Assembly (NCBI RefSeq): GCF_002288925.2
Contig: NW_022098000.1
Coordinates: 22,210,385-22,274,384, forward strand
Direction of reading: 5' to 3'
DNA: 64,000 bases
DNA from: Delphinapterus leucas
Taxonomy: Eukaryota; Chordata; Mammalia; Artiodactyla; Monodontidae
Below the pieces are notes generated by a model. The model saw only the letters and a list, made by a program, of their open reading frames with translations, was not told the DNA's origin and searched no databases. The first letter of the stretch is position 1. Each line of letters opens with the position of its first letter. Shown one piece after another: positions 49,435 through 58,524 of this stretch. Position numbers and translations under genes: made by a program.

Positions 49435-51833
49435 GGTTCTGTTGGGGAAGACGGCGGCAGCCAAGAGCACCCTTCTCTTCTTGTCCCCAGGGACTTCTGA
49501 CTGAGCCTTCCTGGGAAGAGCGGGGACTGCAGGCGCCCTGCATCCCAGGAGCCCTAACCAACTTGGTTCCTCAATTAATGGTGGGGAAGGGCATATCCTC
49601 TTGTGTAGGACTCAGGCTCTCCCTGCCGTCAGGATGAGGGCTCAGGGGGTAACCGAGGAGTCCGAAAATGTGAGTAAGATGAGTTCTCTCTTGGAACGGC
49701 TCCATGCAAAATTTAACCAAAGTAGAACTTGGAGTGAAACCATTAAGCTTGTGCGTCAATTCATGTAACATCTTTACCAGCAATGACTGACTGGAGTCTA
49801 TAGCAAGCCAGAATGGACTGGGCTGTCATCTCAGTGCCAGTGACACCGAATGTTACATCACATCAGATATGTTATATGTGGAAGTGCAGTTAGATCCTGC
49901 AGGACAGTTTTGTGATGTAAAAGTGGCTCACCATGGAGAGAATCCTGTGAGCTGTCCAGAGCTTGTACAGCAGCTAAGGGGAAAAATTTTTGATGAATTT
50001 TCTAAGCACCTTAAGGGTCTTGTTAATCTTTATAACCTTCCAGGGGACAACAAACTGAAGACTAAAATGTACTTGGCTCTCCAATCCTTAGAACAAGATC
50101 TATTTAAAATGGCAGTTATGTATTGGAAAGTAACGAATGCTGGTCCCTTGGATAAGATTCTTCATGGAAGTGTTGGCTATCTCACTCCAAGAAGTGGGGG
50201 TCATTTAATTAACTTGAAGTATTATGCCTCTCCTTCTGACATGCTGGATGATAAGACTACATCCCCTATCGTTTTGCACAAGAATAATGTTCCTTGATCT
50301 TTGGGCATGAATGCATCAGTGACAATTGAAGGAACATCTATTATGTATAAACTCCCAACTGCACCATTAATTATGGGGTCACACCCAGTTGACAACAAAT
50401 GGACTCCCTCCTTCTCCTCAATCACGAGTGCCAAGAGTGTGGATCTTCCTGCCTATTTCTTCTTGAAATTTCCCCAGCCAATCCCAGTATCTAGGGCATT
50501 TGTTCAGAAACTTCAGAACTGCACAGGAATTCCATTGTTTGAAACCCAGGCAAATTATGTACCCATCTATGAACCGATCACTCACTTTGAGATGTCAAAG
50601 GACCCTGACCTTGTACCTTTGAATCACAACATGTGATTTTATGCTGCTGTTCCAGGTCAGCCACAGTGCTATTTCCTCAACAAGGATGCTCCACTTCCAG
50701 ATGGTAGAAATCTACCAGGAACCTTGTTAGCAAAATCACCTTTCAGCACACTGGCTGGGTTCCCCTTATCCTGAATCTGATCAGACACCAAGGGGCTTAA
50801 TACACCCTAATTGGAAGCTGTGTCAAAAGAACTATTCTGAAAGAAGATTCTCCTGGGCTCCTCCAATTAGAAGTGTGTCCGCTCTCAGAGTCCCGTTTCA
50901 GCATATCTTTTCAGCACCCTGTGAATGACTCCCTGGTGTCTGTGGTAATGGATGTACAGGACTCAACACATGTGAGCTGTAAACTCTACAAGGGACTGTC
51001 AGATGCACTCATCTTCACAGATGACTTCATTGCCAAAGTTGTTCAAATATGTATGTCCACCCCTGTAACAATGAGAGCTATTCGGAGGAAAGCTGAAACC
51101 ATTCAGAACAACACCCAGCACTGTCCCTCATTGCAGAGACAGTTGAAGACTTGGTGAAAAAGAACCTGCCCCTGGCTAGCAGCCCAGTGTATGGCATGAC
51201 CACAGGCAACAACCCAATGAGTGGTACCACTACACCAACAAACACATTTCTGGGGGTCCATATTACCTTGTTTAATATGAGCATCAAAGATAGGCATGAG
51301 TCTGTGGGGCATGGGGAGGACTTCAGCAAGGTGTCTCAGAACCAAGTTCTTACCAGTTTGTTGCAAATAACAGGGAACAGGGTGTCTACCATTGGCTCAA
51401 GTCTGACCCTCCTCATCACATGCCGCCACCTGTCTCTTCGAAGGCTGGAAACACCAAGAACCACCCGAAGCTCATGAATCTTCTTAAAGATATTCCTGCC
51501 CAGGATTTCTCAACCCTTTATGGAAGCAGCACTTTAGAAAGGCAGAATTCCTGTTCTGGCACACCCCGGATGGAAATGTGCTTGGGAAGCAACCAGAGAA
51601 AGAAGAAGAAGACATAAAGATTATCACCTGACAAACCCAAGCACCAGACTGAAGATGACTTTCAGAGGGAGCTATTTTCAATGGATGTTGACTCACAGAC
51701 CCTATCTTTGATGTCAGCATGACAGCTGACACACTGGATATGCCACACATCATTCCAGCTCCAAGTCAGTGTAGCAATCCCCCAACAAATTACCGACAAC
51801 AAGTAATTCATCCCAAACCTAGTATTCAAAGGA
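49435..51833 (+). pseudogene. MED1: MED1 processed pseudogene, truncated at its 3' side
   Basis: MED1 is the large Mediator subunit that bridges nuclear receptors to RNA polymerase II. The copy has no introns: a 5' UTR (49,435-49,633), ATG at 49634 (MRAQGVTEESENVSKMSSLL), then blocks recognisable as MED1 such as ENPVSCPELVQQLRGK, NLPGDNKLKTKMYLALQSLE, SVTIEGTSIMYKLPTAPLIM and CKLYKGLSDALIFTDDF. Stops include TAA 49766-49768, TGA 50295-50297 and TGA 50634-50636, plus frameshifts. About 26 codons are missing just before TAA 49766. The copy stops at about 51,833 within the PSIQR region, roughly the middle of the protein, and telomere-type repeat begins at once. No 3' half, 3' UTR or A-tail is present. 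It inserted into the L1, whose sequence ends at 49,434. Confidence 0.92.
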
Positions 51834-53853
51834 AAGGGTTAGGGTTAAGGTTAGGGTTAGGGTTAGGGTTAGGGAATGGTGTATGATTTAGGGTACAGGT
51901 TAGGGTATGAAAACAGGTTAGGGTTAGGTTACGTGTTAGGGTATGGGTTAGTGTTAGTGTATGGGTTAGGATTAGGGTAAACGTTAGGGTAAGGGTTAGG
52001 GTTAGGGTTAAGTATAGGGTTAGGGAACGGATATGGTTTTGGGTACAGGTTAGGGTATGACACAAGTTAGAGTTAGGGTACGTGTTAGGGTATGGTTTAG
52101 AGTTAGTGTACACGTTAGGATTAGGGTATGGGTTAGGGTAAGGTTTAGGGTTAGTGTTAGGTTTAGGGTTAAGGTAGGGTTAGGGTTAAGGAAAGGGTAT
52201 GGTTTATGGTACAGGTTAGGGTACGACAATGGGTTGGGTTTAGGGTACATGTTAGGCTATGGGTTAGTGTTAGGCTTAGGATTAGGGTACGGGTTAGGGT
52301 TAGGATTAGGGTACGGGTTAGGGTCAGGGAACGGGTATGGTTTAGGGTTAGTACAAAGGTTAGGATTAGGGTACGCATTAGGTTAAGGTTTAGGGTTAAG
52401 GTTAGGGTTAGGGTTAGGCTTAGGGAACAGGTACTGTTTAGGGTACAGGTTAGGGTACGACAAGGGGATAGGGTAAGGGTATGTGGTAGGGTATGGGTTA
52501 GTGTTTGTGTACAGGTTAGGATTAGGGTACAGGTTAGGGTAAGGTTTAGGGTTAGTGTTAGGTTTAGCGTTAAGGTTAGGGTTAGGGTTAGTGTTAAGGT
52601 TAGGGTTAGGGTTAAGGAACGGGTATGGTTTAGGGTATGCCAAAGGGTTAGGGTTGCGGTACATGTTATGGGACAGTTTAGTGTTAATGAAAGCGTTAGG
52701 ATTAGGGTGTGCGTTAGGGTAAGCATCAGGGTTAGGGTTAGGGTTAGGGAATGGGTACGGTTTAGGATAGAGGTGGGGTACAGCAATGGGTGAGTGTAAG
52801 AGTACTTGTTAGGGTATGGGTTAGTGTTAGTGTATGGGTTAGGATTAGGGAATGGTTTAGGGTAAGGTTAAGGTTAGGGTTAGGGTTAGGATTAGGGGAT
52901 GGGTACAGTTTACGGTACAGTTTAGGGTATGACAACAGATTAGGGTTAGGGTACGTGTTAGGGTATGGGTTAGTGTTAGTATACAGGTTAGGATTAGGGT
53001 ACAGGATAGGTTAAGGATAAGGGTTAGGGTTAGGGTTAAGGTTAGGGTTAGGGAAATGGTATGGTTTAGGGTAGAGGTTAGGGTATGACAAATGTTTAGG
53101 GTTAGGGTATGTGTTAGGGTACGGTTTAGTGTTAGTGTATGGGTTAGGGTAAGATTTAGGGTTAGAGTTATTGTTAGGGTTAGTGTTGGGGAATGGGTAC
53201 AATTTAGGGTACAGGGTAGGGTATGACAATGGGTTAGGATTTGGGTAAGTGTTAAGGTATGGTTGAGTGTTAGTGTATGGGTTAGGATTAGGGTACGGGT
53301 TAGTGTAAGAGTTAGAGTTATGGTTAGGGTTAGGGTCTGGTATGGTTTAGGTTACAGTTTAGGGTACGAGAAGGGTTTAGTTTTAGCGTACATGTTAGAG
53401 AATGGGTTAGTGATAGTCTACGGGATAGGATTAGGGTACGGGTTAGGGTAAGGTTTAGGGTTAGTGTTAGGGTTAGGGTTCAGGAATGGGTATGGTTTAG
53501 GGTAAAAGTTAGGGTACAACAAGGGCTTAGGGTTAGTGTATGAGTTAGTGTATGGGTTAGAATTAGGGTACGGGTTAGGTTAAGGTTTAGGGTTAGTGTT
53601 AGGGTTAGGGTTAGGGAATGGGTACGGTTTAGTGTTAGTGTTAGGGTTAGGGTTACAGTTAGGGTTAGGGAACGGGTACGGTACAGGTTAGGGTACGACA
53701 ATGGTTTCGGGTTAGCGTATGTGTGAGGGTATGTGTTAGTGTTAGTGTATGGGTTAGGATTAGGGTATGGGTTAGGGTAAGGCTTCGGATAAGGGTTAGG
53801 TTTAGGCTTAGGGTTAGGGTTAGGGTTAGAATTAGGGTTAGGGTTAGGGAACA
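51834..53853 (+). repeat. Telomere-type hexamer satellite, array 1
   Basis: About 2.0 kb of TTAGGG and variants (GGTTAG, TGTTAG, GATTAG, GGTACG, GGTATG, GTTTAG and others), G-rich strand on +. Landmark boxes 'gtacaggttagggtaYgaca' recur at about 150-bp spacing (for example 51,906, 52,056, 52,222), but less regularly than in array 2. Pure runs are at most about four or five hexamers. The start abuts the MED1 break. Open frames here are by-products of the six-base period. Confidence 0.93.
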
Positions 53854-53999
53854 GGTGAATTGCAGTGTCCCTGTGCTCCATATAAAGTGATGGAAATATG
53901 CAATGGAAGTGTTAGAAACATCTTATTTTACCCAAGCCTTATACACTGCTATATATTAATTACAGTGTGGCTCACATATCTGTTCATTGAAGTTACAAT
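53854..53999. other. Unassigned single-copy sequence at the array 1 exit
   Basis: Non-repetitive sequence starting 'gtgaattgcagtgtccctgtg'. No feature recognised. Confidence 0.4.
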
Positions 54000-56230
54000 G
54001 TTCTCAATTTCTGTTACTGATCCTCTAGAGTGGGCCCCAACAAGGTTCCCCTTGCCCAGTGTCATTGGAGCCAACAGATCGAGACTGAGTTTGGTTCAGA
54101 AGCAAGGGAAACTTTATATTTTGATCAGAGAATGGAGAGATGAGAGCGTGCGCTCCCACGCGTGCTGTGGGCTGGGCTGCTGTTTAGGGATCTCAGCAGC
54201 GTCAGCGGGAGGGAGGGGGCGGAGCTCTCGAGGGCTGGGTTGGCTGCAGCTAAGGCTGTATGTCGCAGAGTGTGCATGGAGCCCCGGGAGCTGAAGTGTC
54301 GACCCAGCCATTCTGCACTAGAAAATCGGGTCTGAAGTGCCGGGTGTGGGACCTCTGCCTGTGGAACCCTAGGAGCACGTGAAATTAGAAAAAGCACAAA
54401 GAAAAAAAAGGTTAGACTTTAGTTTATTGCCCAGATTCTATTTTTATCTCCCAGGAATTTTTCATGGGCTTTGGCGGTGACAAGCCCCTCCTCTGCCTTT
54501 TGTCCCATTCCTCATTCTTGGGGTGCTGTGGGTGCAGACCCCTCTTCTGTAACTGCTTCGTGCTGAGTTGGGAGTCCTCATACTCGTGGGGAGGGGCAGA
54601 ACTTCTCCCCAGCAGCCTCCATGTGAGGTTGATTGTCCCCAGGCCTCCTGCCTCACTGCTCGTCTGCCTGAGCGCCAGCATGGGAAGTGTTATAGATTCT
54701 AATGACCTTTAAGGGTCCAGGAAAGAGATGCGCAGAGACGCTGTGGGGGCCGGTTTTACCCCACCCCACATTTGTTCGGCCACCTTAGGCTGACGGTTTC
54801 TGCCAGCCTAGATGCTCTGACCAGTAGTCTGTGCTTTCATCAATTAGGCCCCTGAATTAACGTACAAACAGCACCAGATGTCAGAGCCCTGCCCACTCAA
54901 CTCCCAGACAGTCCAGGGCCGGTGGTGATCCATGACCATGACGGCCACTGAATCAATGGTCTTTTGAAGTAACCAGGAGTCCAGCTGGTCTCATTGACTG
55001 CCGTCACTGCGGTGTCTGTAGGATTTTCTATGGTGACAGCGTGATATACGGTTCCTCTGCCAAGCTCATTAGCTCCCCTCTGGGTGCAGTAACTACTGCA
55101 AGCAGTAGTCTGCTCTTTTGGGGCACACTCTTGTTTTCTGAGAGAAACTCCAGGTCAAGTGATGGTCACATGAGTCGTCATGGGGGCCCGTTGCCCCCGG
55201 TTGTCTCTCTGGAGGTTGGAGCTGGAGGGCCTCCTCACTCGAGGTCAGTGTGCCCACGGAGTGACCCCTGCAACTTCAGGGCATGGTGGGTGGTTAGGAT
55301 CACCACATGGGGTCCTTTTCCCTTAGGAGGGAGCTGGCCTTGTGGGCTGCTGATTTCCAGGTTTTTAGATACCCCCAGACCCTGGCTGGATGGGGCAGCA
55401 GGCCAAGCCCTTGGTAACCATAGTTTACCCTACCTGGAGGGCATTCTTGCGTTGTTCCATTTCAAGTGGTCCCAGTTTTTGCACTAATACTCCAAGGGTG
55501 ATTCACCTTCTATGCGGATGTAAAGGTCAAAGGGTTTAGCTAAATTAGGGAGTTCCAGGGCAAGGGTCTGAATTGACTGCTCTTTGCATTCTTGAAAGGC
55601 TGCTTCTGGCTTCTATTCAAAAGGATCATCATCTTTTCCTTTCAGTGTTTCATATAGAGGCCCAGCTATTAGACTGTAGTTAGGGATCCAGATGCAGCAA
55701 ACCCTGGCCTCCCCAGTAACCCCTAAGTTGTCTTCTAGTTTTGGAAGGGGTAAGGCTGCAAATGGCTTCTTCCCTTTCCTGGGATGGGCTTCTCCGACCT
55801 TCTGTGAGAATGAAGCCCAGGCAGGTCACCTTAGTCTGTGATATTTGAGACATTTTCTTGGACACCTTCTATCCTTTATTGGCTAGGTAGTTCAGAGGCC
55901 TCCTTAGTAGGGCTGGCGATCAGAATGTCGTCTGCATATTGAAGGAGGGTTCCCTTTTGCAGAGGTAGAACTTTTAGGTGTTTAGCTAACGTTTCCCCAA
56001 AGATGCTGTGGGAATTTTTGAACCCTTGGGGCAGGACGGCCCATCATTATTGTTTTTGTTGTATATTGAGTCCTGCCACTCACAAGCCAAAATTTCTTGT
56101 GACTCTGGGACTAATGGAATACAGAAGGCATCATTGAAGTCTAAAACAGAATACCATGTCCTGGTGGATGGTAGAATGACCAGCAGGGTGTAGGAATTAG
56201 GAACTACTGGATGTATATCCTCGGTGGCTT
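54000..56230 (-). mobile_element. Antisense endogenous retrovirus relic (gammaretrovirus-like pol, possible 3' LTR), rearranged
   Basis: Read on the minus strand, the segment has reverse-transcriptase landmarks: LPQGF (56034-56020) and a YADD box (55938-55927), followed by the post-RT thumb/connection region (frame 55865-55680, with a CLGFILTEG stretch). A segment like the RNase H entry follows near 55,560-55,490. A short segment near 55,320-55,240 resembles the C-terminal part of gamma-type integrase. Most of RNase H, the integrase core and env are not found, so it is internally deleted. Frames are broken by stops and shifts. The region 54,000-54,420 could be the 3' LTR (antisense AATATAAA-like signal near 54,115), but its ends were not defined. 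It is a dead copy. An old host-genome relic is the only reading I support. Confidence 0.65.
55680..55865 (-). pseudogene. ERV pol fragment (RT thumb/connection)
   Basis: A 61-codon open stretch containing CLGFILTEG and RRQLRGYWG, which fit the region just after the RT palm in gammaretrovirus-like pol. It is a fragment of the relic described for 54,000-56,230. Confidence 0.7.
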
Positions 56231-56254
56231 CACTGACTGTCCTGACATCCTTTA

Positions 56255-56460
56255 CCAGGTCCCCAGCAGCCCACGGGGCTCTCGTGGTGAGGCCAATCCC
56301 AGGATATGGAGCTCATCTTGGCAGGTCCCCAGCAGCCAACAGGGCTCTCGTGGTCACGCCCCTCCCAGGGTATGGAGCTCACCTGTGCAGCTACCCAGCA
56401 GCTCATGAGGCTCTCGTGGTCAGACCCCTCCCATGATACAGAGCTCCCTTGGGAAGGTAC
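56255..56460. repeat. 66-bp minisatellite, about three copies, GC-rich
   Basis: 'ggctctcgtggt' recurs at 56277, 56343 and 56409, that is every 66 bp, together with 'ccagcagc' and 'tatggagctca' boxes. Because 66 is a multiple of three, it opens matching frames on both strands. It lies between the two telomere-type arrays, next to the ERV relic. Confidence 0.85.
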
Positions 56461-57756
56461 CCCAGCAGGGCTGAGCATACAGGAACCGTGCTCATAGCCC
56501 TGATTGCAGAGCAACCCCAGCTCACCTGTCACTCAGAGCTGACACAGAACACCTCAGAGCAGGACTTGAACTAACAAAAAACAGCTCCGACAGGTCTGTG
56601 ACCCTGGGCATCACTCTGTGCGGCCTCCCTCTGCCTGGCCTTCCAGAGACTTCCAATTCAGCTGGGGCACCAGGCCTCTGTCTCCACCCACCACCCCTCC
56701 TCTCCCTGATTCCTGGGTTCCTCTCATTAGGAGAGGGTCTTCTTGAAGTTGTCTCCTACTCATGGGCCAGATAAAATGATTACAAGACAAGCCAGAGCTG
56801 CAGCCCCTTGTCTATCCTGACTCTCAGGAGCCACACCTGTTCCTTGGACCTGGCCGGTTCAGCAAGGTCCATTTTCTGCAACTGTGAGCCCCTGAGGGGT
56901 GAGGATTGGCTGAACTGGGCAGCCTGACTGTGCGGGCCAGCCCTCCCCAGGTGTGCCTGGGTTGAGGTCAATATAAACACAGCTCCAGGCAGCAAGAGCC
57001 CCTACAGCTGTGCCTGACGCCATATTCTTTGCCCCGTCAGCAGTGTCAGGGCCGGGCTGGTGGGTGGGAGTGAGGGCCTACGGCTTTTTGGGTGGCCTGG
57101 TGTGAGTGGGGCTCTGCTGGACTTTCTGCAGGAGTTGCCAAGTTGCCACTTGCTAAAGAAGAGGATGTGTCACCCGTAACTGCCACTGGAATTTCTCCCT
57201 GGGCAGAGGTGAGGAAGGAAAAAAGCAGTGGGGGCTGGGACAGGACGGGTATCTCAGGCAGGGAAATGGAAAGCTTCCAGAAGAGCACCCGGGGTCACGA
57301 CAATAATGGCTGGCCTGCAGGCACCAAGTCGGCTGGCGTGCTGTCGCTGGTGTGGCTCCACGGCCCTTCCTCTAGGCTTTCAAGTCCTTGTACATATTCA
57401 GGTGTTTTACCTGGGAAGGGTGGGAACAGTTCAGCAGCAGCTGGCCTGGGCCTCAGCTCACGTTTACTCACAGATGCCTCGGCATGGTCCCCCAGCTTTG
57501 CAATGAGGATGCTCCTTGCACGTGTGCTGCTGGCTGCATGGGAGATGATTCCCCATCACTGACCAACTTCAGAATGGTTTACCACTGGAGCAAGTGCCCT
57601 GATAGGGTTTTCCTCTGTATACCTGGTGGGTTCTTTTTGTTTTTTTTTTCTTTTTTGGCTCAAGGTAGATTTTATTCCTCTTTTTTGTATTTATTGATAT
57701 AAGCATGGAAATAATTCATTCCTATAAATACATGTATGTGAAGGGAATAACTTTGT
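56461..57756. other. GC-rich single-copy stretch, unassigned
   Basis: Contains a TATA-like site at 56,970 and two moderate open frames (57,092-57,562; 57,228-57,506), neither resembling a family I know. It may hold a gene fragment carried into the subtelomere, but I cannot name one. Confidence 0.4.
56968..56980 (+). promoter_or_regulatory. Candidate TATA element facing array 2
   Basis: 'tcaatataaacac' in a GC-rich context, on the + strand about 1.55 kb before array 2. Position and orientation would suit transcription into the telomere-type array. There is no other evidence of function. Confidence 0.25.
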
Positions 57757-58524
57757 TTCTTTAAATTTTATTTATTTTTTTAATTTTTAAATTTAATTTT
57801 ATTTACTTTTTTATACAGCAGGTTCTTATTGGTTATCTATTTTATAGATATAAATGTATACATGTCAATCCCAATCTCCCAACTCCCCCCACCCAACACC
57901 CCACGGCTTTACCCTCTCAGTGTCCATACGTCTGTTCTCTACATCTGTGTCTCTATTTCTGCCCTGCAAACGGGTTCATCTGTACCAGTTTTTATGTTCC
58001 ACATATATGCATTAATATACAATATTTGTTTTTCTCTTTCTGACTTACTTCACTATGTAGGACAGTCACTAGATCCATCGACGTCTCTACAAATGACCCA
58101 ATTTCATTGCTTTTTATGGCTGAGTAATATTCGATTTTATATATGTACTACATCTTTACCCATTCGTCTGTCTCTGGGCATTTAGTTTCCTTCCATTACC
58201 TGGCTATTGTAAATAGTGCTGCGAAGAATATTGTGGTGAATGTGCCTTTTTGATTTACGGATTTCTCTGGGTATATGTCCAGTAGTGGGATTGCTGGATC
58301 ATAAGGTAATTCTATTTTTAGTTTTTTAAGGAACCTCCATAAACTTCTCCATAGTGACTGTATTAATTTACATTCCCACCAATAGTGGAAGAGGGTTCCT
58401 TTTCTCCACACCCTCTCTAGCATTGGTTGTTTGTAGATTTCCTGATGATGCCCATTATAACAGGTGTGAGGTGATACCTCATTGTAGTTTTGATTTGCAA
58501 TTCTCTAATAATTAGTGATGTTGG
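57757..58524 (-). mobile_element. L1 3' end, antisense, cut at array 2
   Basis: Reverse complement of an L1 3' UTR and the end of ORF2. The A-tail side is at about 57,757. The ORF2 block with 'tattactcagccataaaaagcaatgaaattgggtcatttgtag' is at about 58,080-58,130. The element stops inside the 'attagtgatgttgg' motif at 58,524, and the hexamer satellite starts immediately. Confidence 0.87.

Noticed and set aside
49435..51833. MED1 as an active gene
   Set aside because: Intronless, with stops at 49766, 50295 and 50634, frameshifts, a missing segment and only about half of the coding sequence.
57092..57562. 156-codon open frame in the GC-rich stretch before the last L1
   Set aside because: GC-rich DNA opens several overlapping frames, and none resembles a protein I know. 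It is noted only as an unassigned region.
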